64,000 bases of DNA, from positions 744,001-808,000 of the forward strand of contig NZ_CP104143.1 in NCBI RefSeq assembly GCF_025200715.1, given 5' to 3'. The stretch is from Rhizobium sullae (GTDB lineage: Bacteria; Pseudomonadota; Alphaproteobacteria; Rhizobiales; Rhizobiaceae). Positions 54,568-63,842 of this stretch are shown here, in pieces (position 1 is the first letter of the stretch; the number at the start of each line of letters is the position of its first letter). Both the position numbers and the translations under genes were made by a program. The notes under the pieces are model-generated. The model was not told the DNA's origin. It saw nothing but the letters and a program-made list of their open reading frames with translations, and made no database searches.

Positions 54568-56232
54568 ATGACCGACATGACTGAGTTGCCGGAACGCGAG
54601 AGCATGGAATTCGACGTGGTGATCGTCGGCGGGGGACCTGCCGGTTTGTCGGCTGCAATCCGGCTGAAGCAGGTCAACCCGGAGCTTTCGGTCGTCGTTC
54701 TGGAAAAAGGCGCGGAAGTCGGTGCGCATATCCTCTCCGGCGCCGTGGTCGACCCGATCGGCATCGACCGGCTGCTGCCGGATTGGCGCAGCGAAAGCGA
54801 TCATCCCTTCAAGACGGAGGTGACCGCCGATCATTTCCTGGTACTCGGCCCGGCCGGTTCCGTCCGCCTGCCGAACTTTTTGATGCCGCCGCTGATGAAC
54901 AACCACGGCAACTACATCGTCTCCCTCGGCAACGTCTGTCGCTGGCTGGCGGGCCACGCCGAAGCGCTCGGTGTCGAGATCTATCCGGGCTTCGCGGCAA
55001 CCGAAGTGCTCTACAATGACGAAGGCGCCGTTATTGGCGTTGCCACCGGCGACATGGGCATCGACAAGAGCGGCGAGCCCGGCCCAAACTATACGCGCGG
55101 CATGGCGCTGCTCGGCAAATACACTCTGATCGGCGAAGGCGTGCGTGGTTCGCTCGCCAAGCAGTTGATCGCCAAGTTCGACCTTTCGAAGCACCGAGAA
55201 CCTCAAAAATTCGGCATCGGCCTCAAGGAACTCTGGCAGGTGAAGACGGATCACCACAAGCCGGGCCTCGTGCAGCACTCCTTCGGCTGGCCGCTCGGCT
55301 TCAAGACCGGCGGCGGCTCGTTCCTCTACCATCTGGAAGACAACCTCGTCGCCGTCGGCTTCGTGGTCCACTTGAACTACAAGAACCCCTATCTCAATCC
55401 CTTCGAGGAGTTCCAGCGCTTCAAGACGCATCCGGCGATCCGCGGCACCTTCGAGGGTGGCAAGCGACTCTCCTACGGCGCCCGCGCCATCACCGAAGGC
55501 GGGTACCAGTCGGTGCCGAAGCTCTCCTTCCCCGGCGGCGCGCTGATCGGCTGTTCGGCCGGCTTCGTCAACGTGCCGCGCATCAAGGGCAGCCACAACG
55601 CGGTGCTTTCCGGCATGCTGGCGGCCGAGAAGATCGCCGAAGCGATCGCTGCCGGCCGCGCCAATGACGAGGTCATCGAGATCGAAAACGAATGGCGCAA
55701 GGGCGATATCGGCAAGGACCTCAAGAAGGTCCGAAACGTCAAGCCGCTCTGGTCGAAGTTCGGCACTGCTGTCGGCGTGGCGCTCGGCGGCCTGGACATG
55801 TGGACGAACACGCTGTTCGGTTTCTCCTTTTTCGGTACGCTGAAACACGGCAAGACCGATGCCGCCTCGCTGGAGCCGGCCGCCCGGCACACGAAGATCG
55901 ATTATCCGAAGCCGGACGGCGTGCTGACTTTTGATCGTCTCTCCTCCGTGTTCCTGTCGAATACCAATCACGAGGAAGACCAGCCGGTGCACCTGCAGGT
56001 CAAGGACATGGCGTTGCAGAAATCGTCCGAACACGACATCTACGCCGGCCCGTCGGCACGCTACTGTCCGGCCGCCGTTTACGAATGGGTGGAGAAGGAC
56101 GGCAAGGACACCTTCGTCATCAACGCCCAGAACTGCGTGCACTGCAAGACCTGCGACATCAAGGATCCCAACCAGAACATCAACTGGGTGCCGCCGCAGG
56201 GTGGCGAGGGGCCGGTCTATCCGAACATGTGA
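54568..56232 (+). CDS. Electron transfer flavoprotein-ubiquinone oxidoreductase
   Basis: 554 residues. The FAD-binding Rossmann motif is DVVIVGGGPAGLSAAIRL at 16-33. The ubiquinone/membrane-associated region includes KTGGGSFLYHLEDNLVAVGF. The C-terminal ferredoxin-like [4Fe-4S] site uses RYCPAAVYEW and NCVHCKTCDIKDPNQNINWV. Length and motifs are complete. It passes electrons from ETF (fatty-acid and amino-acid oxidation) to the quinone pool at the inner membrane. It is a single gene ending in the strong terminator at 56262. Confidence 0.97.
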   Translation: MTDMTELPERESMEFDVVIVGGGPAGLSAAIRLKQVNPELSVVVLEKGAEVGAHILSGAVVDPIGIDRLLPDWRSESDHPFKTEVTADHFLVLGPAGSVRLPNFLMPPLMNNHGNYIVSLGNVCRWLAGHAEALGVEIYPGFAATEVLYNDEGAVIGVATGDMGIDKSGEPGPNYTRGMALLGKYTLIGEGVRGSLAKQLIAKFDLSKHREPQKFGIGLKELWQVKTDHHKPGLVQHSFGWPLGFKTGGGSFLYHLEDNLVAVGFVVHLNYKNPYLNPFEEFQRFKTHPAIRGTFEGGKRLSYGARAITEGGYQSVPKLSFPGGALIGCSAGFVNVPRIKGSHNAVLSGMLAAEKIAEAIAAGRANDEVIEIENEWRKGDIGKDLKKVRNVKPLWSKFGTAVGVALGGLDMWTNTLFGFSFFGTLKHGKTDAASLEPAARHTKIDYPKPDGVLTFDRLSSVFLSNTNHEEDQPVHLQVKDMALQKSSEHDIYAGPSARYCPAAVYEWVEKDGKDTFVINAQNCVHCKTCDIKDPNQNINWVPPQGGEGPVYPNM

Positions 56233-56261
56233 GGTCGAGCAGGCTTGATTTTCAAGCATAA

Positions 56262-56295
56262 GGAGCCCGGCAAACGCCGGGTTCCTTGTTTTTTG
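56262..56295 (+). terminator. Intrinsic terminator of the ETF-QO gene
   Basis: GGAGCCCGGC (56262-56271), loop AAAC, GCCGGGTTCC (56276-56285), then TTGTTTTTTG. The stem is almost perfect, with one G-T pair. The convergent DMT gene ends at 56297. Confidence 0.85.
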
Positions 56296-56296
56296 T

Positions 56297-57202
56297 TCAG
56301 CGCCGCCGGGCCGCGATGCCGGTCGACAATGCTACGCCGATCCCGGTGATGACAGCGGCGGCGATCTCCGCAGGGCCGATTTCCTCCCCCAGCAGGACTC
56401 CCCCGCCAAGCGTCGCAAGCACCGGCGTGATCGCGGTGAAGGCAGCCGCCTGTATTCCCCCCAGCGTTTTGACGGCAGTACCATAGGCAACCATGGCGAC
56501 AAGGCCTGACAAGATGCCCTGGCTCAGAACCTGCAGTCCGAGATCTTCAGCACTTGCCTGCGCCAGCGAGGTGCCGAAGACGCCGGCAAGTGCGGCAATG
56601 ATCAGGAACGACCAGATGGCGATCAGCGCGCTTGCCTGGATGGCGGTGAGCCCGCTGCGGCGGAAGGCGTGCGTATAGCTTGCCCAGAGAACGGCGCCCG
56701 CCGGCAAAAGCACGAAGCTCGTCCATGGCAGCGATGCATCCGCAAGGCTCTGCACAAGCAAGATCAGCACGCCGCCGACGATCGCGGCGAGGCCGAGCTT
56801 GCGAGTAATATCGGGCCGCTCCCCGAAGATGAACACGCCGATCAGCGCCGTTGCAAGCGGCATGGAGCCGCCGAGCAGGATGCCCGACGAACCCGCCGGG
56901 GTCGCGTGGATGGCGAGCGTGGCGACGAGAAAGAAGACGGCCCCGGCGCCGGCTACCATCAATGCCAGCAGATGCAAGGGAACGCCCTTCGGCAGCAGGC
57001 CGGTCTTGAGCCAAACGGGCGAAAGGGCAAGTGCCGGGACGCCGTAGCGGATGAGCCCGATATCGATCGAGCCGAGCGGCGTTGCCGCGCTGTGGCGGGT
57101 CGCAAGAAGCCACGTTGCCCAGATGAGCACCGTGACGGTTCCGCCCGCATAGCCGGTGATGAGGGATGGGGACTTCTCGTTGGTGACGCTGAAGCTGGTC
57201 AT
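56297..57202 (-). CDS. DMT superfamily (EamA) transporter
   Basis: 301 residues with ten hydrophobic helices. EamA half 1 has GTVTVLIWATWLLATRHSAA, GLIRYGVPALALSPVW and AGSSGILLGGSMPLATALIG. Half 2 has LLPAGAVLWASYTHAFRRSG and AFTAITPVLATLGGGVLLGE. It is probably an amino-acid or drug exporter. It is divergent from the Lrp/AsnC regulator at 57346 (143 bases), a classic exporter-regulator pair for amino acids (inference). Confidence 0.9.
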   Translation of the reverse strand: MTSFSVTNEKSPSLITGYAGGTVTVLIWATWLLATRHSAATPLGSIDIGLIRYGVPALALSPVWLKTGLLPKGVPLHLLALMVAGAGAVFFLVATLAIHATPAGSSGILLGGSMPLATALIGVFIFGERPDITRKLGLAAIVGGVLILLVQSLADASLPWTSFVLLPAGAVLWASYTHAFRRSGLTAIQASALIAIWSFLIIAALAGVFGTSLAQASAEDLGLQVLSQGILSGLVAMVAYGTAVKTLGGIQAAAFTAITPVLATLGGGVLLGEEIGPAEIAAAVITGIGVALSTGIAARRR

Positions 57203-57345
57203 CGATTTATCCTTCCTTGGTCCGGATCGGTTCCGGCTGAGGAAAAGACTATTCCGAAAGGCCGAAGCATGTCCTTGCTATCTATGGCGTGAAAAACATG
57301 TTATCAGCAATGATATGCCAATAATAAAAACAGAAGTTACTGAAT

Positions 57346-57819
57346 ATGCCAAATCTTGATAAATTCGATCTGGCCATCCTTGAATGCCTGCAGCAGGATG
57401 CGCGCGCCACCAACGTCGAAATCGCCGAAAAGGTAAACCTCTCGCCGTCGCCCTGCCTGCGGCGCATCCGCAACCTGGAAAAGGCGGGTGTGATCCGGGG
57501 TTACCGTGCCGATATCGACCGGAAGGAGGTGGGACTGGGGCTCACGGTCTTCGTCGAATTCAAGGTCATCCATCACAGCCGCGAAAATGCGGAGTCCCAG
57601 CAGGCGGCTCTCCTGGCGATCCCGGAGATCGTCTCCTGCTTCTTGATCTCGGGAAGCGCGGATTTTCTGGCCGAAGTCGTCGTCGAGGACCTTGCGGCGT
57701 ACGAGCGGCTTCTCACCGACACGCTGCTGACGCTCCCGAATGTCAGCGACATCCGCTCGAACTTCGCCATCCGCAGCATGAAGACCCATGGCCCTTTGAA
57801 GCTGCCGAAGGGAAGGTAG
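57346..57819 (+). CDS. Lrp/AsnC family transcriptional regulator
   Basis: 157 residues from ATG 57346. The winged helix at 4-62 includes MPNLDKFDLAILECLQQDAR and ATNVEIAEKVNLSPSPCLRR. The RAM domain has SCFLISGSADFLAEVVVEDL and ends DIRSNFAIRSMKTHG. The SPSPCLRRI recognition helix is that of amino-acid-responsive members such as the regulators of LysE/DMT exporters. It is divergent from the DMT gene it probably controls. Confidence 0.93.
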   Translation: MPNLDKFDLAILECLQQDARATNVEIAEKVNLSPSPCLRRIRNLEKAGVIRGYRADIDRKEVGLGLTVFVEFKVIHHSRENAESQQAALLAIPEIVSCFLISGSADFLAEVVVEDLAAYERLLTDTLLTLPNVSDIRSNFAIRSMKTHGPLKLPKGR

Positions 57820-57894
57820 GATCTTGCACGTTCGCCACGTCGGCCGCCAAGCGGACGCAGGCATGCGAGCCGGCCTTTGATGGTGCCGGCAGCT

Positions 57895-58143
57895 TGTCCC
57901 TGCCTCCCTCATCAAGTCAGTTGATGAGGGGAGCATTTCAAGCGCTTCGGTCCCAGGCAAAGCTGCGGCAAATACGAGCTTGCCGTCTGGCGCTGTCATA
58001 TGTTCTTCCCTCATTCCTGTGCCTGTCACAGGAATCCAGCGCGCCCAAATCCTGGGCGCGCAAGTCTCCCTTCTCATTGAAGAATCAATCACGACGCGGA
58101 CGCGCCGCGGCTGGATCTCTGTGACAAGCACAGAGATGAGGGA
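57895..58143. repeat. Dispersed palindromic repeat, copy D, with adjacent module
   Basis: The palindromic part (58005-58143) has arms TTCCCTCATTCCTGTGCCTG... and ...GACAAGCACAGAGATGAGGGA, interior GCGCCCAAATCCTGGGCGCG and ACGACGCGGACGCGCCGCGG. To the left a module (about 57930-58004, read on the minus strand) encodes HMTAPDGKLVFAAALPGTEA then LEMLPS, as beside copy C. It ends in a perfect hairpin at 57906-57930 (CCCTCATCAA, loop GTCAG, TTGATGAGGG). It occupies the gap 57820-58239. Confidence 0.85.
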
Positions 58144-58239
58144 GAATGCGGAGACGCCGAGACCTTCTGCACCCTCGTCACTCGTCTCGTTCTGAGGTGC
58201 CCAAAGGCGAAGCTGCGGAGCCTCGAAGGAACGGTTTGC

Positions 58240-59616
58240 CTAAAGCAACGTCCCGCTGAGGATGAGCAGCGCGACCGAGAAGTAGATCACCAGACCGGTC
58301 ACGTCGACCAGCGTGGCGACGAAGGGGGCCGAGGCGCTGGCGGGGTCCAGGCGGAGCCTTTGCAGCAGGAACGGCAGCATCGAGCCGCAGAGCGAACCGA
58401 AGGTGACGATGCCGATCAGGGCTGCGAACACGGTGACGCCGACCAGCAGCCAGTGCTCGCCATAGTCATAGAGCCCGATCTTCTGCCACAGCACGATGCG
58501 GGCAAGGCCGACGAGCCCGAGGATGGCGCCAAGCACGATGCCGGTCGGCAACTCGCGGAAGAGCACGCGCCACCAGTCCGAAAGCTTGAGTTCGCCGAGC
58601 GCCAGGGCGCGGATGATGAGCGAAGTTGCTTGCGATCCGGAATTGCCGCCCGAGCTCATGATGAGCGGCACGAAGAGCGTCAGCACGATCGCCTTTTCCA
58701 GCTCGCCCTCGAAATACTGCATGGCGCTTGCCGTCAGCATCTCGCCGAGGAAGAGGGCCGAAAGCCAGCCGGCCCGTTTGCGGATCATGCCGGGAAAGCC
58801 GATCTTCATGTAAGGCTTGCCGAGCGCTTCCATACCGCCGAACTTCTGGGCGTCCTCGGTCGTATCGGCAATCATCGTGTCGATCACGTCGTCGACGGTG
58901 ACGATGCCGAGCATGCGACCGTCATCGTCGACGACCGGCAGCGCCAGCAGGTTGTGCTTGCGGATCAGCCGGGCGACGTCCTCCTGCGTCATCGACGGGT
59001 GACAGCGAACGAGGCCGCCCTTCTGCGCAACGGAAAGAACCGATGCCTGCGGTTCGCCGGTGATGAGGCGGCGCAGTGTGACGACATTGGTCAGCACCTG
59101 CGTTGCCACATCGAGGACGTAGATCGCATAGACCGTCTCGCGCGAGCGCTCGACCTGGCGAACATGGTCCAGTGTTTCGGCAACGGTCCAACTATCCGGC
59201 ACGCTGACGAACTCGGTCGTCATGATGCCGCCGGCCGTGCGCGGCGGATAGCCCATCAGATGTTTGACGGCGAGCGCAGTCGGGTCGTCGAGCTTTGCGA
59301 AGAGGGTCGCGCGCGCATCCTCGTTCAGTTCAAGGAAGAGATCGGCGACGCGGTCGTTTGCAGTGGCGTTGAGGAGCCGCGCTGCATGCTCGACCGGCAT
59401 CTTGGCGAGGATTGCGGCAGCGTTGTGCAGCTCCGGCCTGCCGAGAATACGGACGGCCTTCAGCTGCTGAAGCGCGGCGAGGATCGCCGCTGCCTCCGAG
59501 GCTTCGAGTGTATTTAGACGCTCGACGTGCTCTGCGGTGGTAACCGCTCCGAGGCTGTCGTTGGTGAAGAAACGGGCGGCATGGCCTGCCCGCAAGGGGA
59601 AGCGATTGAAGTTCAT
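58240..59616 (-). CDS. mgtE: Magnesium transporter MgtE
   Basis: 458 residues. The N-terminal helical domain at about 20-140 (EASEAAAILAALQQLKAVRI) is followed by two CBS domains at 145-270 (MTTEFVSVPDSWTVAETLDH; LLALPVVDDDGRMLGIVTVD DVID) and five membrane helices at 300-458, with the pore segment IMSSGGNSGSQATSLIIRAL and a closing VDVTGLVIYFSVALLIL. It imports Mg2+, gated by cytosolic Mg2+ through the N and CBS domains. No magnesium riboswitch is evident in the 268-base upstream region. Confidence 0.96.
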   Translation of the reverse strand: MNFNRFPLRAGHAARFFTNDSLGAVTTAEHVERLNTLEASEAAAILAALQQLKAVRILGRPELHNAAAILAKMPVEHAARLLNATANDRVADLFLELNEDARATLFAKLDDPTALAVKHLMGYPPRTAGGIMTTEFVSVPDSWTVAETLDHVRQVERSRETVYAIYVLDVATQVLTNVVTLRRLITGEPQASVLSVAQKGGLVRCHPSMTQEDVARLIRKHNLLALPVVDDDGRMLGIVTVDDVIDTMIADTTEDAQKFGGMEALGKPYMKIGFPGMIRKRAGWLSALFLGEMLTASAMQYFEGELEKAIVLTLFVPLIMSSGGNSGSQATSLIIRALALGELKLSDWWRVLFRELPTGIVLGAILGLVGLARIVLWQKIGLYDYGEHWLLVGVTVFAALIGIVTFGSLCGSMLPFLLQRLRLDPASASAPFVATLVDVTGLVIYFSVALLILSGTLL

Positions 59617-59837
59617 TGGCTCGCCTTTCCGTCGATCCGCCGCAGCGTCCGACGGGCGAGCCCGACAGGAGTCGGTCAGCGCACGGCGGCCGCGTACGGC
59701 AAGGGCAATCGACTGCTACTGTCGCTTGGCATCGTGTTGATGGCTCCATTGATTATTCGCGGAAAACAGCTGTCATCCGCGTGCCGCAAGACCTGCCCCT
59801 TCGATTGAGAAAAGTCAAGCGGCAGCGGTTGGTGAGC

Positions 59838-59866
59838 CACAATGCCGCACCTTCCGCGGCATTGTG
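59838..59866. terminator. Perfect 11-bp hairpin beyond the oxidoreductase gene
   Basis: CACAATGCCGC and GCGGCATTGTG pair perfectly around the 7-base loop ACCTTCC. It lies 19 bases downstream of the minus-strand gene ending at 59885. There is no T-run on either side, so a 3' stabiliser or a weak bidirectional terminator between it and mgtE is most likely. The gap 59617-59884 holds nothing else clear. Confidence 0.45.
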
Positions 59867-59884
59867 CGTGAACATCGGCGTTGG

Positions 59885-60898
59885 TCAGAAACCGGCGAGT
59901 ACCGCCTTGCCCTTCATCCTGCCGCTTTCGACCCTTGCATGCGCCTTCTTCAGATTGGCTGCATTGATCGTGCCGACGGTTTCGGTGAGCGTGGTGCGGA
60001 TCTTGCCGGTATCGACAAGCTTCGAGATCCTGTTGAGCAGCTTATGCTGCTCGATCATGTCAGGTGTCGAAAAGAGCGAACGTGTGAACATCAGTTCCCA
60101 ATGCACCGAAACTGCCTTGCGCTTGAAGGGCACGATATCGAGCACCTTTGGATCGTCGATTAGCGCGAAGCGGCCCTGCGGTGCGATCGACTCGACGATG
60201 TCGGCGATATGGCTGTCGGTGTTGGTTGTCGAGAAGACGAAGCCCGGAGCGCCGATGCTGAGGGCGCCAATCTGCGGCGCGAGCGGCTTCGAGTGATCGA
60301 CGACGTGGTGTGCGCCAAGTTCCTTCACCCAGACCCGTGTTTCGGGACGGGAGGCAGTTGCGATGACCGTCAGATCGGTCAGCACGTGGGCGATCTGGAT
60401 GGCGATCGAGCCGACACCCCCGGCGCCACCGATGATAAGGAGCGAGCGTGCGGCCCCCGGCACGGGATCTTGAACCTTCAACCGATCGAACAAGGCTTCA
60501 TAAGCGGTGATCGACGTCAGCGGCAGTGCGGCAGCGGCCGCGAAATCGAGGCTCTTCGGCTTGCGGCCAACGATGCGCTCGTCGACCAGATGAAACTCCG
60601 CGTTCGAACCCGGGCGATTGATCGCACCGGCATAGTAGACTTCGTCTCCCGGCTTGAAGAGCGTGACATCCGCTCCGACGGCCTTGACGATGCCGGCGGC
60701 GTCCCAGCCGAGAACCTTCAATTCATCTGCAGGCGGTGCCATGTGCGCCCGCACTTTCACATCGACCGGATTGACGGAGACGGCCTTGATCTCGACGAGC
60801 AGGTCATGCCCGGTCGCTTCCGGCACTGGCAGGTCGACATCGATCAGCGAGGTTTCGGCGGAAATGGGCTGTGGGATATTGTAGGCGACGGCGCGCAT
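59885..60898 (-). CDS. Zinc-type alcohol dehydrogenase-like (MDR) oxidoreductase
   Basis: 337 residues from ATG 60898 (MRAVAYNIPQPISAETSLID) with CAGGAG upstream; the longer frame to 60967 lacks a ribosome site. The GroES-like half has VSVNPVDVKVRAHMAPP and GWDAAGIVKAVGADVTLFKP GDEVYYAG. The NADP site reads LIIGGAGGVGSIAIQIAHVL. The zinc-binding cysteines of true alcohol dehydrogenases are absent, as in quinone oxidoreductase-like members. The divergent HxlR regulator at 61002 suggests induction by quinones or electrophiles (inference). Confidence 0.9.
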   Translation of the reverse strand: MRAVAYNIPQPISAETSLIDVDLPVPEATGHDLLVEIKAVSVNPVDVKVRAHMAPPADELKVLGWDAAGIVKAVGADVTLFKPGDEVYYAGAINRPGSNAEFHLVDERIVGRKPKSLDFAAAAALPLTSITAYEALFDRLKVQDPVPGAARSLLIIGGAGGVGSIAIQIAHVLTDLTVIATASRPETRVWVKELGAHHVVDHSKPLAPQIGALSIGAPGFVFSTTNTDSHIADIVESIAPQGRFALIDDPKVLDIVPFKRKAVSVHWELMFTRSLFSTPDMIEQHKLLNRISKLVDTGKIRTTLTETVGTINAANLKKAHARVESGRMKGKAVLAGF

Positions 60899-60972
60899 GG
60901 AAAACTCCTGTGTTCGTTGCACAGAGGCTAGATGCGTCTTATGTTCCAAGAGCGCAAGAATGCACAAATTCT

Positions 60973-60983
60973 GTACGTAGTAC
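60973..60983. promoter_or_regulatory. Candidate HxlR operator
   Basis: GTAC-GTA-GTAC lies in the 103-base space between the divergent oxidoreductase and HxlR genes, 19 bases before the hxlR-like ATG. HxlR/QorR-type regulators often bind short inverted TAC-containing repeats (family knowledge). It is a position-based proposal. Confidence 0.4.
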
Positions 60984-61001
60984 CAAAAAGGATACTGTCA
61001 A

Positions 61002-61397
61002 ATGTCGCTGCCCCGCGCCAAGCTGACGAAGAATTTCCCCGGCTGTCCGGTCGAGGCGGCGCTGAGCTATGTCGATGGAAAATGGAAAGGCGTGATCCTG
61101 TTCCACCTCATGGACGGAACATTGCGCTTCAACGAGCTGCGCCGGAAGCTGCCTGCGGTGACGCAGCGCATGCTGACCAAGCAGCTGCGGGAACTGGAAG
61201 AATCCGGCCTCGTCTCCCGCACCGTCTATCCGGTCGTGCCGCCGCGCGTGGAATATGCACTGACGCCGCTCGGCGAAACGTTGAAGCCGGTCATCCGAGC
61301 ACTGGCGGCCTGGGGCGACGAATATGCTCTCTGCCGCCCGGAGGGCCACGAACTGCGCGATCCTTCATGCGCTCCGGCTGCTGCGCTCCAGGCGTAG
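61002..61397 (+). CDS. HxlR family transcriptional regulator
   Basis: 131 residues from ATG 61002. The HxlR winged helix reads [60 protein letters not shown] and [20 protein letters not shown]. The single Cys in the N-terminus ([11 protein letters not shown]) is at the position used for redox or aldehyde sensing in this family. It is divergent from the oxidoreductase it probably regulates, and its 3' end overlaps the convergent MFS gene by 33 bases. Confidence 0.93.
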   Translation: MSLPRAKLTKNFPGCPVEAALSYVDGKWKGVILFHLMDGTLRFNELRRKLPAVTQRMLTKQLRELEESGLVSRTVYPVVPPRVEYALTPLGETLKPVIRALAAWGDEYALCRPEGHELRDPSCAPAAALQA

Positions 61398-62585
61398 CGA
61401 CGCGAAATAGACGAAGAGGCCGAGGAAGGACAGGACGGCGCCGACATAACCCGTTGCCGCAAAGCCGTAGCCCCAGGCAATCACGAGGCCGCCGAGCCAG
61501 GCGCCGAGCGCATTGGCGATGTTGAAGGCGGAGTGGTTGGAGGCGGCGGCAAGTGTTTGTGCGTCGGCGGCGACATCCATCAGCCGCGTCTGTAGCGCAG
61601 GACCGGCCGCAAAGCCGCAGCCGACGAGGAACACGCAGACTGCCAGCATGATAGGGCTTGATGCCGTCAGCGAAAATAGTGTCAGCACGGCAATGTTGAA
61701 AACCAGCGAACCGCCGATCGTCCCCATGATCGACTTGTCGGCAAGCCAGGAGCCGATGACGTTGCCGGCATTCATGCCGACGCCGAAGAGGACCATCATC
61801 AGGGCAACCATGCTCTCCGGCAGCATGGCGACCTTCGTGGTCGTGCCGGCAATATAGCTGAACATCGCGAACATGCCGCCATAGCCGACGGCAGCGATGC
61901 CGAGCGTCAAGAGGACCTGCGGCCGCTTGAAGGCGCCGAGCTCGCGCAAGAAGCTGGCGCCGTCCGCGACTTGGTCGCGCGGCACATAGTACCAGATGAG
62001 TGCCACGGTCACGAGGCCGATGACGCCAACAGAGGTGAAGGCGACGCGCCAGTCGAACGACTGGCCGAAGAAGGTGGCGAGCGGCGTGCCGAGCAGGGTT
62101 GCGATTGTCAGACCCAGCATGACCCGGCCGACGGCGCGCGCCCGTTTGTGCACCGGCACCATCGAGGCGGCGACGATTGCCGCGACGCCGAAATAGGCAC
62201 CGTGCGGCAGGCCGGTGATCAAGCGCATCACGGTGAAGCTCTGGAAGGTCGGCGCAAGAGCGCTCAGGATATTGCCGGCCGCGAAAATGCCCATCAGCAG
62301 CAGAAGCAGCGAGCGGCGCGTCATCCTGGCGGCGAGAACGGCGATCACTGGCGCGCCGATGACGACGCCAAGCGCATAGGCGCTGATGACGTAACCTGCC
62401 TGCGGTGTCGTGACCGAAAATGTGTTCGCCACATTCGGTAGCAGGCCCATGATGGCGAATTCGCCGGTGCCGATGCCGAAGCCGCCACAGGCAAGTGCCA
62501 GTTGCACCAGAGCGACCGCCATCGGCGAGGGGGCTTCCGAAGCCAAACTGGAATCGATGGAATCGTCTACGGCGATCTGGCTCAC
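61365..62585 (-). CDS. MFS transporter (DHA1 / arabinose efflux-type)
   Basis: 406 residues from GTG 62585, which follows AGGAGCTCCC; the upstream in-frame codons to 62714 lack ribosome sites. There are twelve helices. The signature between TM2 and TM3 is [16 protein letters not shown], and the TM4-5 region is [20 protein letters not shown] with the [20 protein letters not shown] start typical of the AraJ/YdhP group. It is an exporter of sugars or drugs of unknown substrate. Confidence 0.9.
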   Translation of the reverse strand: MSQIAVDDSIDSSLASEAPSPMAVALVQLALACGGFGIGTGEFAIMGLLPNVANTFSVTTPQAGYVISAYALGVVIGAPVIAVLAARMTRRSLLLLLMGIFAAGNILSALAPTFQSFTVMRLITGLPHGAYFGVAAIVAASMVPVHKRARAVGRVMLGLTIATLLGTPLATFFGQSFDWRVAFTSVGVIGLVTVALIWYYVPRDQVADGASFLRELGAFKRPQVLLTLGIAAVGYGGMFAMFSYIAGTTTKVAMLPESMVALMMVLFGVGMNAGNVIGSWLADKSIMGTIGGSLVFNIAVLTLFSLTASSPIMLAVCVFLVGCGFAAGPALQTRLMDVAADAQTLAAASNHSAFNIANALGAWLGGLVIAWGYGFAATGYVGAVLSFLGLFVYFASLRLERSSRSA

Positions 62586-62897
62586 GGGAGCTCCTGAGGC
62601 ATGTCTGCAGGGCAACCCATCCGGAGAGCGGGCGCTGAGGCGGATGTCGGCCATTCTATGGCGGGAGGTGGAAACAGGGGTCTCCATCATTGATGTTATG
62701 GGGGACCGCGCCATGGGCGTCGAGTGCGTTTTTTGCAGTGCAGCGTCCTGCTATGTGCATATGTCAATTGCAATATTTACGTTTGGGTCTCGCAGACAAA
62801 CGGCCGCTAAAGGCATGCCGCGCTTGAAAACGAGGCGGCTCCAACCATCTTAAGGGACTTGGAACGAGACGCCACGACGCGAGGAACGGCACGCCTG

Positions 62898-63842
62898 ATG
62901 AAGCTTGTAGGTTTTTTCAACAAAGACGGTGGTACCTTCCGGACCACCGATATGGAGGCCTACGAAAAGCGGGCAGAGGCGACCTTCCGGGAAGCGGGAC
63001 ATGACTTCGAGGCTATCGTCTTTTCCGGCAAGGAGATTGTTCCGGCGATGGAGCGCGCTGCCCGGCGCGACGACATCGACGGCATCGTCGCGGGAGGCGG
63101 CGACGGCACGATTTCGGCGGCGGCCTCGATCGCCTGGAAGAACGGCGTCGCCCTCGGTGTCGTACCGGCCGGGACCATGAACCTCTTCGCCCGCTCGCTG
63201 AAAGTGCCACTCGATATCTGGCAGGCGCTGGATGTGCTGGCGACCGGTGAGGTCGATCATGTCGACATTGCTAGCGCCAACGGCCGGCCCTTCATCCATC
63301 AGTTCTCGGCGGGGCTTCATGCGCGAATGGTGCGCTACCGCAACTCCTTCAGCTATCGCTCCCGCTTCGGCAAGATGCGCGCCAGCGTCCGCGCAGCCTT
63401 CGGCGTCGTGCTCAACCCGCCTGAATTCGAAGTCGAATTCCAGGCGCTCGGCATGCGCGAGACGCGTCGCGTATCGGCCGTTTCCGTGTCCAACAACCCC
63501 TTTGGCCAGAACGCGCTGCTGTATGCCGACAACCTGCGCAGCGGCGAGCTCGGCTTCTACACGGCAAAGCCGCTGAAGCCGATCGGCGTCGCCCGCCTTG
63601 CCATCGACATGTTGCGCGGCAAGGTGCGCGAAAACGCCGACGTGATGGTCATGCATCCGGCCGAAGTGCATCTGCATTTCCCGAAGCTGAGGGCAAAGGC
63701 CAATTGCGTCATGGACGGCGAGCTTCTGCCGCTCGCACGCGACATTTCCATCAAGCTGCATCCCGAAGAGCTTAAGGTGCTGGTCAAGCAGGGTCTTGCC
63801 GCGCAGGTCAATGAGGCCGAGCGGCGGGAGCCTGCGGCTTAG
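62898..63842 (+). CDS. Diacylglycerol kinase / YegS-LCB5-type lipid kinase
   Basis: 314 residues from ATG 62898 (MKLVGFFNKDGGTFRTTDME); the TTG at 62859 is a weaker alternative. The nucleotide-binding motif is IVAGGGDGTISAAASIAW, followed by LGVVPAGTMNLFARSLKVP, both diagnostic. The C-terminal beta-sandwich region reads VSVSNNPFGQNALLYADNLR and CVMDGELLPLARDISIKLHP. It phosphorylates diacylglycerol or a related lipid at the inner membrane. Its last 35 bases overlap a convergent minus-strand reading frame. Confidence 0.92.
   Translation: MKLVGFFNKDGGTFRTTDMEAYEKRAEATFREAGHDFEAIVFSGKEIVPAMERAARRDDIDGIVAGGGDGTISAAASIAWKNGVALGVVPAGTMNLFARSLKVPLDIWQALDVLATGEVDHVDIASANGRPFIHQFSAGLHARMVRYRNSFSYRSRFGKMRASVRAAFGVVLNPPEFEVEFQALGMRETRRVSAVSVSNNPFGQNALLYADNLRSGELGFYTAKPLKPIGVARLAIDMLRGKVRENADVMVMHPAEVHLHFPKLRAKANCVMDGELLPLARDISIKLHPEELKVLVKQGLAAQVNEAERREPAA

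Noticed and set aside
57906..57930. Perfect 10-bp hairpin after the Lrp gene, considered as its terminator
   Set aside because: No T-run follows on either strand and the same hairpin position occurs next to repeat copy C, so it is treated as part of the repeat.
59617..59884. Possible magnesium riboswitch upstream of mgtE
   Set aside because: No M-box- or mgtA-like arrangement of helices or terminator could be seen; only a simple hairpin belonging to the other gene's end.
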